Positions 17,948 to 26,219 of a stretch of DNA of 64,000 nucleotides are shown here, in pieces. The notes under the pieces are model-generated. The model was not told where the DNA came from and did not search any database. It saw only the letters and a list, made by a program, of their open reading frames with translations. Location of the stretch: the NCBI GenBank assembly GCA_949285025.1, contig CASDXG010000108.1:1-64000 (forward strand). The letters are read 5' to 3'. The stretch's first letter is position 1, and each line of letters opens with the position of its first letter. The translations under genes were made by a program, and so were the position numbers. The DNA comes from an uncultured Bacteroides sp. GTDB lineage: Bacteria; Bacteroidota; Bacteroidia; Bacteroidales; Bacteroidaceae.

Positions 17948-19609
17948 ATGGAATGGTTATATGAAACATTATTTGAACATACCGCCTTACAAGCTGTAAT
18001 TATATTATCTCTCATCACAGCTATCGGAATCACTCTTGGGAAATTACATATAGGCGGAGTATCTTTAGGAGTCACATTCGTTTTCTTTACTGGAATTCTG
18101 GCCGGACATATCGGACTATCAATCGACTCGCAAATGTTATCGTATGCGGAAAGCTTCGGACTTGTCCTTTTCGTATACTCACTTGGACTGCAAGTGGGTC
18201 CCGGATTTTTCAGTTCTTTCCGTAAAGAAGGATATGTACTCAATTTATTAGGACTGGGTGTAATTATAATAGGAACAGTAATGGCAATCGGACTATCTTA
18301 CATCACTCCGATTTCCCTTCCCGATATGACCGGTATCCTATGCGGAGCCACAACAAACACGCCCGCGCTTGGAGCAGCACAACAAACCCTGAAACAATTG
18401 GGAGAACCGACAAGCGGAGCTACATTAAGCTGCGCCGTTACATATCCGTTAGGCGTTGTAGGAGTCATTCTTGCCATTATCCTCCTCAGAAAATTCTTTA
18501 TACACGCACATGATGTCACCAAAAACGATCATGACGATCCCAATCATACATACATTGCAACGTTTCAAATACGCAATCCGGCGATATTCAACAAAAGCAT
18601 TCAAGACATTGCAAAGATGAGTTATCCCAAATTCGTAATATCACGCATGTGGAGAAACGGAGCAGTAAGTATTCCCACTTATGACAAACTGTTGCAAGAA
18701 AACGACCGCATACTGGTCATAACCACAGAAAAAGATGTCCTTGCACTGACCGTCCTTTTCGGAGAACAAGAACAAAGAGACTGGAACAATGAAGACATCG
18801 ACTGGAATGCGATTGACAGTCAACTCATTTCAAAACATATTGTCATTACACGTCCCGAAATAAACGGGAAAAAACTTGGCTCACTTCGCCTGCGCAATAT
18901 GTACGGAATAAATATAAGCCGTGTACTACGAAGCGGTGTCCAACTGTTAGCGACTCCCGGTCTTGTCCTCCAATTCGGAGACCGTTTAACCGTTGTAGGG
19001 GAAGCAGCCGCCATACATAATGTGGAAAAAGTTTTAGGGAATACGATAAAAACCCTGAAAGACCCCAATCTGGCTTCCATTTTCATCGGCATTGTCTTAG
19101 GTCTGATTATCGGTTCCATACCTATCGCAATTCCCGGAATCAGCTCTCCCGTCAAGTTAGGTTTAGCGGGAGGCCCTATCATCATAGGTATTTTAATTGG
19201 AGCATACGGGCCACGTTTCCACATGCTTACATACACAACACGCAGTGCAAACCTCATGCTACGAGGTATCGGTCTCTCTCTCTACCTCGCCTGCTTGGGA
19301 TTGGATGCCGGCGCTCACTTCTTCGAAACAGTAATGCGTCCCGAAGGAGCCCTTTGGATCGGTATTGGATTCCTCATTACATTCATTCCGGTACTTATAA
19401 TGGCATTCGTATCAATGCGCCTATGCCGGATGGATTTCGGAAGCACATGCGGCATGTTATGCGGAAGTATGGCCAATCCGATGGCACTCAACTATGCCAA
19501 CGATATTATTCCAAACGATAATCCTTCGGTAAGTTATGCTACGGTTTACCCGTTGGGCATGTTTATGCGTGTAATCATAGCACAACTGATAATCGTATTA
19601 TTTTTATAA
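17948..19609 (+). CDS. AspT/YidE-type membrane transporter with RCK_C domains
   Basis: This 553-aa inner-membrane protein has two duplicated transmembrane halves (residues about 1-180 and 375-553), each with the glycine-rich GxxTNTPALGAAQ-type motif (GILCGATTNTPALGAAQQTLK; CGMLCGSMANPMALNYAND). A central cytoplasmic segment has two TrkA-C/RCK_C ligand-binding domains (about 195-280 and 290-365). Known relatives include the aspartate:alanine antiporter AspT and the uncharacterised YidE/YbjL proteins; the substrate here is unknown. The start is fixed by the family N-terminus (MEWLYETLF) even though the promoter box almost touches it. The stop codon lies inside the left arm of a 28-bp inverted repeat. 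Confidence 0.9.
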   Translation: MEWLYETLFEHTALQAVIILSLITAIGITLGKLHIGGVSLGVTFVFFTGILAGHIGLSIDSQMLSYAESFGLVLFVYSLGLQVGPGFFSSFRKEGYVLNLLGLGVIIIGTVMAIGLSYITPISLPDMTGILCGATTNTPALGAAQQTLKQLGEPTSGATLSCAVTYPLGVVGVILAIILLRKFFIHAHDVTKNDHDDPNHTYIATFQIRNPAIFNKSIQDIAKMSYPKFVISRMWRNGAVSIPTYDKLLQENDRILVITTEKDVLALTVLFGEQEQRDWNNEDIDWNAIDSQLISKHIVITRPEINGKKLGSLRLRNMYGINISRVLRSGVQLLATPGLVLQFGDRLTVVGEAAAIHNVEKVLGNTIKTLKDPNLASIFIGIVLGLIIGSIPIAIPGISSPVKLGLAGGPIIIGILIGAYGPRFHMLTYTTRSANLMLRGIGLSLYLACLGLDAGAHFFETVMRPEGALWIGIGFLITFIPVLIMAFVSMRLCRMDFGSTCGMLCGSMANPMALNYANDIIPNDNPSVSYATVYPLGMFMRVIIAQLIIVLFL

Positions 19610-19672
19610 AAGAATTCAAGGTTTTTATGGAAGGAACGGTATGTTTCCATAAAAACCTTGAATTCTTTTATA
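19605..19672. terminator. 28-bp perfect inverted repeat, bidirectional terminator
   Basis: The arms 19605-19632 and 19645-19672 are perfect complements with a 12-nt loop. The repeat sits between the convergent transporter and panD genes, and the transporter stop codon (19607-19609) is inside the left arm. The A/T-rich outer ends give U-rich tails in both directions. Confidence 0.85.
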
Positions 19673-19691
19673 ATCCGACGGGGAAAAATTA

Positions 19692-20042
19692 TCAGACCAA
19701 ACGATTCGTTTGTTTATCCGGGAATATAACTGTGGGCTTAAACGACTTAGCTTCCTCAAAATCCATATGCGCATACGACATGATAATAACCACATCCCCT
19801 ACCTGAACTTTTCTGGCCGCTGCCCCATTTAAGCAAATACATCCACTTCCTCTCGCTCCTTTTATAATATAAGTTTCAAAGCGTTCTCCGTTGTTATTGT
19901 CCACAATCTGAACCTTTTCCCCTGCAATCATATTTGCTGCATCAATTAAATCGGCGTCAATTGTGATACTGCCCATATAATTTAAATTCGCTTCTGTCAC
20001 AGTAACACAATGAATTTTAGACTTTAAAACCTCAATCATCAT
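19692..20042 (-). CDS. panD: Aspartate 1-decarboxylase
   Basis: This 116-aa pyruvoyl enzyme converts aspartate to beta-alanine for pantothenate and CoA synthesis in the cytoplasm. The self-cleavage site is visible as YMGS at residues 22-25: cleavage between G24 and S25 creates the pyruvoyl group. K9, which binds the substrate carboxylate, and the N-terminal [16 protein letters not shown] are conserved, and [20 protein letters not shown] follows. It lies 6 nt downstream of panC, so the two enzymes that make and use beta-alanine are co-expressed. Confidence 0.96.
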   Translation of the reverse strand: MMIEVLKSKIHCVTVTEANLNYMGSITIDADLIDAANMIAGEKVQIVDNNNGERFETYIIKGARGSGCICLNGAAARKVQVGDVVIIMSYAHMDFEEAKSFKPTVIFPDKQTNRLV

Positions 20043-20048
20043 CTCTCG

Positions 20049-20894
20049 TTAACCTTTATATTTTATATTATCTATCAAACGTACATCTCCGCAGAACACC
20101 GTGATACAACCCACGACATAGCTACTCTCACTCCAATCGGTTAACGACTGTAACGAATTTCCATCTACAATTTCAAAATATTCCAGCCGCAAACCTTCTG
20201 ACCGTGCTATTGTCTGTTCAACGAAACGTTTTGTTTCGGATAAAGAATGTTCCTTTGCATAGTCAAGACTGGCAAACAAAGTTGCTGAAATCTGCAGCGC
20301 ATGTGCCCGCTCCTCCGCAGAAAGCCGCGCATTACGACTGCTCAAAGCCAAACCGTCTTCCTCACGCACAATAGGACAACCCACTATCTCTATATCAAAA
20401 GGATATTTTCTGACCATCTCACGAATGATTGCCAGTTGCTGAAAGTCTTTCTCTCCGAAATAAGCACGCGTCGGATTTACGATTAAAAACAATTTACTAA
20501 CGACCTGACACACGCCGTTAAAATGTCCGGGGCGATATTTCCCTTCCATAACTGTATCGAGCGGAGGATAACTGAACGTACGTGTATCCGGCTCCGGATA
20601 CATTTCTTCTACCGAAGGTGCAAACACAAATGTCACACCGCATTTGTCCAATAAATCACAATCAGCTTCCAACGTTCTAGGGTATTTAGCCAAATCGTTC
20701 TTATCGTTAAACTGCGTAGGATTCACAAAATCACTCACTACCACCACATCATTTTCCCCAACGGCACGTCTTACCAACGAAGCATGACCGGCATGCAAAG
20801 CACCCATTGTAGGTACCAAACCGATAGTTTTTCCTTCAGAACGCAGCTTGTCTAACTCCGCACGAAGGCTACTAATAGTCTGAATTAACTTCAT
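20049..20894 (-). CDS. panC: Pantothenate synthetase
   Basis: This 281-aa enzyme condenses pantoate and beta-alanine with ATP. The nucleotidyltransferase HxGH-type motif is [15 protein letters not shown] (residues about 30-44), followed by [50 protein letters not shown] and the KMSKS-like region DGLALSSRN. It is the first gene of a panC-panD operon. PanB is not in the window. Confidence 0.97.
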   Translation of the reverse strand: MKLIQTISSLRAELDKLRSEGKTIGLVPTMGALHAGHASLVRRAVGENDVVVVSDFVNPTQFNDKNDLAKYPRTLEADCDLLDKCGVTFVFAPSVEEMYPEPDTRTFSYPPLDTVMEGKYRPGHFNGVCQVVSKLFLIVNPTRAYFGEKDFQQLAIIREMVRKYPFDIEIVGCPIVREEDGLALSSRNARLSAEERAHALQISATLFASLDYAKEHSLSETKRFVEQTIARSEGLRLEYFEIVDGNSLQSLTDWSESSYVVGCITVFCGDVRLIDNIKYKG

Positions 20895-21125
20895 CTTATC
20901 ATAGATTTAAAATAGTTCTACTTCAAAATCCTGCGCAAAGTAACTACTTATTCGGGAGATAAAGAAAAAAGAAGGCCAAAAAGCCATTATTTTCTCGCAA
21001 AAAAATATCCAAAAGAACACCGTCCTTTCCAAAAACAGCATATAAAAACGGTCATACAACGCCTTTAATTAACATACTATAAGGAATAAAAGGATTCAAG
21101 GAAATATTCTTTCCCCGATTTTTAT
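20895..21125. other. Intergenic region between panC and the GT5-like gene
   Basis: No gene is seen. It separates divergent transcripts. The minus strand has only a near-consensus box (TTACTTTG around 20937-20944) for panC. Confidence 0.5.
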
Positions 21126-21133
21126 TACCTTTG
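21126..21133 (+). promoter_or_regulatory. -7 box (TACCTTTG) for the GT5-like gene
   Basis: Consensus match, 28 nt before the ATG at 21162. A TTTC element lies about 20 nt upstream. Confidence 0.55.
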
Positions 21134-21161
21134 CACAACTTTATGAGCAATTACTAATAAC

Positions 21162-21965
21162 ATGAGCGCAAAGAAAGTCTTATTCATTACACAAGAAATT
21201 ACTCCTTATGTACCCGAAAGCGAATTATCTTTAATCGGGCAAAACTTACCTCAGGCAATTCAAGATAAAGGACGAGAAATCCGTACATTTATGCCTAAAT
21301 GGGGAATCATAAATGAACGTAGAAACCAGCTTCATGAGGTAATCCGCTTATCAGGCATGAACTTAATCATTGACGACACAGATCATCCTTTAATCATAAA
21401 GGTTGCTTCTATCCAATCTGCCCGTCGACAAGTCTACTTTATTGACAATGATGATTATTTTCAACATCGGCAAATGACTACAGATGCTGACGGAAATGAA
21501 TATGAAGATAACGGCGAACGTGCTATTTTTTACGCAAGAGGTGTACTGGAAACAGTAAAGAAACTTCGTTGGTGTCCCGACATAATCCATTGTCACGGAT
21601 GGATGAGTGCCATGGTTCCTCTGTATCTTAAAAAGATTTATAACGATGAACCCTCTTTCAAAGACTCAAAAGTAATCTATTCCATCTATAAAGACGGCTT
21701 TAACTCTAACCTATCGCCCGATTTCAAGAAACAACTTCTACTGAGAAATATCACTTTAGATGATGTGAAAATGATACAAGAACCTGTCAACTACGAAGAA
21801 TTGTGCAAGTTGGCGATCACTTATTCCGACGGAGTTATTCAAAATAGTGAGACTGTAAATCCAAATGTGCTAGATTATGCACACAAAATGAATATTCCGG
21901 TACTTGAATATCAGCCCCAAGAAGCATTAGCCGATGCCTGCGACATATTCTATGATAAAGTTTAA
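21162..21965 (+). CDS. Glycogen/starch synthase GT5-domain-only protein
   Basis: This 267-aa protein corresponds to the N-terminal starch-synthase catalytic domain of GT5 (LFITQEITPYVPESELSLIGQNLPQAIQDKGREIRTFMPKWG at residues 7-48; DIIHCHGWMSAMVPLYLK in the middle). Full GT5 glycogen synthases are about 480-500 aa with a second Rossmann domain, which is absent; the frame closes with a normal stop and the next gene is unrelated. The usual KxGGL ADP-glucose motif near the N-terminus is replaced by ESELSLIG. Catalysis by this polypeptide alone is therefore doubtful; a regulatory, scaffold or partner role is inferred. It is followed 42 nt later by the DUF4270 lipoprotein gene. Confidence 0.8.
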   Translation: MSAKKVLFITQEITPYVPESELSLIGQNLPQAIQDKGREIRTFMPKWGIINERRNQLHEVIRLSGMNLIIDDTDHPLIIKVASIQSARRQVYFIDNDDYFQHRQMTTDADGNEYEDNGERAIFYARGVLETVKKLRWCPDIIHCHGWMSAMVPLYLKKIYNDEPSFKDSKVIYSIYKDGFNSNLSPDFKKQLLLRNITLDDVKMIQEPVNYEELCKLAITYSDGVIQNSETVNPNVLDYAHKMNIPVLEYQPQEALADACDIFYDKV

Positions 21966-22007
21966 ACAGGTCATAAAAACAACAACTTTATTAATAAAGG
22001 AACAATT

Positions 22008-23441
22008 ATGAAATGTAAATTCTTCGCTGTATTGGCCATAGCCGCAGCACTCGTCAGTTGTGATGACCAAACAGAAGGAATCGGACAATCCGTTGCCGAA
22101 AAAGATAAAATTGAAGCTTTCAGCGATTCATACCCGGTAGATACACGAACCGATTTGTTGAACAGTGTATATTCCCGGTCCAGCATAGCATATTTAGGCA
22201 AATATACCGACGAACTGTTCGGAGAGTTCTCGGCCGAATTCCTTACACAAATCAACTGCCCGGAAGCATTTATCTTTCCGGAAACAACAATCGATTTCAC
22301 AGAAGTTTCGCTCGATTTATATTATTCCAGCTATTTCGGTGACTCATTAGCCACAATGCGTGTGCAAGTTGATACGCTTGATACGGTAATAAAAGACGAT
22401 GGAAGCGATCCGAAGCTCTACTATACCAACTTCGATCCTTCGCAATATTATGACGAATCAGTTCCGCATCTTGCAACAAAAGATTATTCGGCATACGACA
22501 AAAGTGTAAGTGACTCTTTGAATAATACAAGCGATTATCTGCCCCGCCTGTCCATCGACTTAGGAAAAAATTTCAGTCAACACCTGCTTGCAGCCTATAA
22601 TAAAGACTCAGAGACGCACCCCAATTTCGCGGATGCAGACGCGTTTATCAACAACGTGCTGAAAGGATTTTACGTGCATGTGACCAGCGGAGAAGGTTCT
22701 GTTCTGTATATAGAAGACATTTATCTGAATATAACCGTAGCTTATATGGTTGAATCTTCTTCCGGAGAAGTCGACTCGGTAGCATATACTGTCGTACCAA
22801 TGGCTGCTTCTAAGGAAGTATTTATGTCCACAAATTTCCAGAACAAAGACTTAGAGAACATAAAAGATGAAGTAACAGACGGAACGTTCTTAAAGACACC
22901 GGCAGGACTTTACACTGAAGTAACATTAGGTTCCCTTGAAGAAATATACAATGAACATAAATCCGATACGCTGAATGCCATCAATATTACATTCCCAAAG
23001 TACAGAGACATGTTCAACAGTGAGTATAAAATGGGAATTCCCGAAAACCTCTTATTGGTCAGAAAAAGTGAAATGTACTCTTTCTTTGAAGAAGGGAAGA
23101 TACCGGATACACAAACCTCTTTCATCGCTTCTTACGACAGGAGCGCAAATGCCTATACATTCACAAACTTGAACCGACTGGTACGGGTTATCTTTAACGA
23201 GATAAAACCTCAAATAGAGTTAGGAGATAACGCATGGGAACAATGGAAACAAGACAATCCGGATTGGAACAAGATTGTACTTATCCCTGTAAACCTCGAA
23301 ACCGATTCACAAGGCAGTACCATCGGTGTAGAAAATGATTTAAGCGTAAATGCTGCAAAACTATACGGTGTGGCAGAAAACGCTTCAGACGATGAAAAAA
23401 TTCACATGGAAGTTATCTTCACACATCCGGAAATAAAATAA
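22008..23441 (+). CDS. DUF4270 family lipoprotein
   Basis: This 477-aa lipoprotein has signal peptide MKCKFFAVLAIAAALVSC with the lipobox cysteine at C18. The rest is a beta-rich extracytoplasmic domain with repeated references to sheet-like segments (SIAYLGKYTDELFGEFSAEFLTQI; TEVSLDLYYSSYFGDS; FLKTPAGLYTEVTLGSLEEI), matching the Bacteroidota family DUF4270 of unknown function. It directly follows the GT5-like gene on the same strand and ends at a strong bidirectional terminator. A link to surface glycan or glycogen is only contextual. Confidence 0.85.
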   Translation: MKCKFFAVLAIAAALVSCDDQTEGIGQSVAEKDKIEAFSDSYPVDTRTDLLNSVYSRSSIAYLGKYTDELFGEFSAEFLTQINCPEAFIFPETTIDFTEVSLDLYYSSYFGDSLATMRVQVDTLDTVIKDDGSDPKLYYTNFDPSQYYDESVPHLATKDYSAYDKSVSDSLNNTSDYLPRLSIDLGKNFSQHLLAAYNKDSETHPNFADADAFINNVLKGFYVHVTSGEGSVLYIEDIYLNITVAYMVESSSGEVDSVAYTVVPMAASKEVFMSTNFQNKDLENIKDEVTDGTFLKTPAGLYTEVTLGSLEEIYNEHKSDTLNAINITFPKYRDMFNSEYKMGIPENLLLVRKSEMYSFFEEGKIPDTQTSFIASYDRSANAYTFTNLNRLVRVIFNEIKPQIELGDNAWEQWKQDNPDWNKIVLIPVNLETDSQGSTIGVENDLSVNAAKLYGVAENASDDEKIHMEVIFTHPEIK

Positions 23442-23467
23442 ACAAACGGCACAGAAAATTATAAAAA

Positions 23468-23518
23468 GGCGGGAGAGTTTACAAACATCCAACGTGATGT
23501 CTTATAAACTCTCCCGCC
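23468..23518. terminator. Bidirectional terminator between DUF4270 and GH57 genes
   Basis: A perfect 14-bp GC-rich stem (23468-23481 with 23505-23518) sits between two convergent genes. An A-run before the left arm (23464-23467) supplies a short U-tail for minus-strand transcripts. Confidence 0.8.
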
Positions 23519-23530
23519 AAACTTTTCCTA

Positions 23531-24910
23531 CTATTCGGCATCCGTTTTAGGAGTTTTCTTCCTTGCTGCAGAAGAAACCCTCTTTGAAGCCTTCTTTACT
23601 TTTTCCACGTTTTCATTACTCTTTTTCAACTCGACCTGTAACTTATTTACTTCATCCGTCAACTGCACAAGCTCACCTCCTTGGTTACGAATGGTCGTCA
23701 ACAATGCTCCAAGCTCTTCATTATCCATATCTACGGGATATAATCCATCTACACGACTAATAAAATCACCCAAGATATTCATATAATTCGTAAAGGCATC
23801 ATACGGCGAATCATAAATACCTCTGTCCACATGAATCCCTGTTGCCTTTGTTGTCATGTAACGGAAATTATCGTTTGCCTGCAAATAATCCCAGTCTTGT
23901 TTAACCCGGCGGTCATCGCACAGATAAACTCTCTCGGCCACACTGTACAACTTATTAAATGCCTCGCGCTGCATAACATTTCCCAACCATGGACTGATGT
24001 CGCGTTCTTCGTCCGTCCATGAAACAGGATATGGAACATCAACCAGGTCTACCGACTTTAATTTCGAAATCACTTCCGAAGGAGTTGAGAATGTAATGCC
24101 TCTTGCTTTTGCACAAGCCGGCAAGGCTTTCAAGAACTCCAAGATATTAGACGACAATGGTTGGGCTATACCTAAAGCCGAAAGTTCCATGAAAATATTA
24201 ATGACTTGCTCATTTTCAGGGAAATCAGCAATCCATCCAATATAACGATCTGCAAACAACGGATATTCGCTCCATTCACTATTCGAAAAGCGCAAGCTGA
24301 TATCGTCCGATAGTTTAAAATCACGCAACAGCAACTTCAGATTCGGATTCTCTGCGCAATGATACAAATAATGCGGACTCTTCCAGCCTAACATGTGTTT
24401 TGCTCCCTCAGCCAACATGCCCTTAAATCCAAGATTCGCCACTACATTTCCGATTTCATCGGTATATATCAGACTGGAATTCCGGAAAACGACCGGTTCC
24501 TGACCAAAATAATCTTTTATTTTACGCCTCATCCGCAGCACTTCCTCCCGGAAACAATCCTCGTTAACGAGCGAGGACAAACCATGTGAATAAGGCTCAC
24601 ACAAAAATTCACAACAACCGGTCGCATTCAATTCATGCAGTAACTCTATCACTGCCGGAGCATGCATCTCCAATTGTTCCAATGCAATGCCGGAAATAGA
24701 CAACGCAACTTTAAAAGCTCCCTTGTTTTCCTTGGCCATTCCTATCAATGTTTTCAAAGCAGGAATGTATGATCTTTCCGCCACTTCGTTCATCCCTTGT
24801 TCATTTGCATAATCATCGTAATAGTAATGATCTGCTCCTATCTCAAAGAAACGGTAACGTCTCAAATGGACGATTTGATGTATTTCAAAATAAAGACAAA
24901 TTGTTTTCAT
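23531..24910 (-). CDS. GH57-family alpha-glucan-acting glycosidase
   Basis: This 459-aa protein fits glycoside hydrolase family 57: it starts with KTICLYFEIHQIVHLRRYRFFEIG (the H-Q-P/H-x-R-like first motif), and has ATGCCEFLCEPYSHGLSSL and PVVFRNSSLIYTDEIGNVVANLGFKGMLAEG, typical of the (beta/alpha)7 barrel. The C-terminal 60 residues form a lysine-rich coiled coil. Likely an alpha-amylase or branching-type enzyme on glycogen in the cytoplasm; no signal peptide is present. It is the third gene of a minus-strand operon with the GT4 synthase (gap 21 nt) and debranching enzyme. Confidence 0.85.
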   Translation of the reverse strand: MKTICLYFEIHQIVHLRRYRFFEIGADHYYYDDYANEQGMNEVAERSYIPALKTLIGMAKENKGAFKVALSISGIALEQLEMHAPAVIELLHELNATGCCEFLCEPYSHGLSSLVNEDCFREEVLRMRRKIKDYFGQEPVVFRNSSLIYTDEIGNVVANLGFKGMLAEGAKHMLGWKSPHYLYHCAENPNLKLLLRDFKLSDDISLRFSNSEWSEYPLFADRYIGWIADFPENEQVINIFMELSALGIAQPLSSNILEFLKALPACAKARGITFSTPSEVISKLKSVDLVDVPYPVSWTDEERDISPWLGNVMQREAFNKLYSVAERVYLCDDRRVKQDWDYLQANDNFRYMTTKATGIHVDRGIYDSPYDAFTNYMNILGDFISRVDGLYPVDMDNEELGALLTTIRNQGGELVQLTDEVNKLQVELKKSNENVEKVKKASKRVSSAARKKTPKTDAE

Positions 24911-24931
24911 AACAGATTTAGCTATTTATAT

Positions 24932-26203
24932 TTATTTCCTGTAATTTTTCAGAACATCTTCATATAGGCCACGCACTTTCTTTCCCACTTTCTCCCACAC
25001 AATTCCGTCAACCTCTTTCTTTCCTTCCTCCCGTAAATAATGATATAACGAGTCATAAGTACAAATGGCATGAATTGCATCAGCCATTGCGTGAATATCC
25101 CAATAATCAATTTTAATACATTTATCCAATATTTCCGCACAGCCCGACTGTTTCGATACAATGGTAGGTACACTACACTGCATCGCTTCCAACGGAGAAA
25201 TACCAAACGGTTCCGAAACTGAAGGCATAATATACACATCGCTTGCTTTTAGCAGCTCATACACCTGATTACCTCTCATAAATCCGGGAAAATGAAACCT
25301 GTCTGCTATCCCTCTTTCCGCAACCAAAGTTATCATTGCATTCATCATATCACCGCTTCCTGCCATTACAAAACGGATGTTCCTTGTACGCTTCAGTACC
25401 ATTGCTGCAGCTTCTACAAAGTATTCGGGGCCCTTCTGCATTGTGATACGTCCCAAAAAGGTAACCAATTTCTCTTTTACGTTCTTGCGGGGCACTATAT
25501 CTTGAATTTCTTTCGACAGTGGAGAAACGGCATTATGCACAGTGAAACATTTACGCGGGTCTTGATGATATTTATTAATTACCGTCTGACGCGTCAGTTC
25601 GCTTACACACAAGATGCAGTCGGCATAATCCATTCCATTCTTTTCTATCGCATAAACGGTAGGATTTACATTGCCACGGCTGCGGTCAAAATCTGTAGCA
25701 TGAACATGAATCACCAATGGCTTTCCTGAAACCTGTTTCGCATGAATGCCGGCCGGATAAGTCAGCCAATCGTGCGAATGAATAATATCGAACTGCTGCT
25801 GCCGTGCCACAACTCCGGCCACAATGGAATAATTATTGATTTCCTCGTGCAGATTATCAGGATAACGTCCGGAAAACTCCAGACAACCCAGATCGTTTGT
25901 ATGCATATAATTGAAATCGGCATAAATATGATCTCTCAAATCATAATAGAGCTGTGGATTCATATAATGGCCTATTCTCGAATTGACATAATCCCATTGC
26001 ACATCACGCCACACGATGGGCACACTATTCATGCCTATAATCTTCAAGAAACTCTGGTCTTCGTCTCCCCAAGGTTTAGGTATGCAGAATGTAATATCCA
26101 TATCCTCTTGCTGAGACAGCCCCTTAGTCAATCCATAACTGGCCGTTCCAAGACCTCCTAAAATATGAGGGGGAAATTCCCAACCAAACATTAAAACTTT
26201 CAT
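24932..26203 (-). CDS. GT4-family glycogen synthase-like glycosyltransferase
   Basis: This 423-aa GT-B enzyme has the N-terminal MFGWEFPPHILGGLGTASYGLTKGL glycine loop, a middle DIIHSHDWLTYPAGIHAK motif, LVTFLGRITMQKGPEYFVEAA, and the C-terminal nucleotide-sugar motif SEPFGISPLEAMQCSVPTIVS (E-x7-E). Placement beside debranching and GH57 genes makes alpha-1,4-glucan synthesis the best guess. Because the GT5-like protein lacks its second domain, this GT4 enzyme is probably the working glycogen synthase. The gap to the debranching gene is 16 nt. Confidence 0.85.
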   Translation of the reverse strand: MKVLMFGWEFPPHILGGLGTASYGLTKGLSQQEDMDITFCIPKPWGDEDQSFLKIIGMNSVPIVWRDVQWDYVNSRIGHYMNPQLYYDLRDHIYADFNYMHTNDLGCLEFSGRYPDNLHEEINNYSIVAGVVARQQQFDIIHSHDWLTYPAGIHAKQVSGKPLVIHVHATDFDRSRGNVNPTVYAIEKNGMDYADCILCVSELTRQTVINKYHQDPRKCFTVHNAVSPLSKEIQDIVPRKNVKEKLVTFLGRITMQKGPEYFVEAAAMVLKRTRNIRFVMAGSGDMMNAMITLVAERGIADRFHFPGFMRGNQVYELLKASDVYIMPSVSEPFGISPLEAMQCSVPTIVSKQSGCAEILDKCIKIDYWDIHAMADAIHAICTYDSLYHYLREEGKKEVDGIVWEKVGKKVRGLYEDVLKNYRK

Positions 26204-26219
26204 CTTCTTCCCTCCTTTC

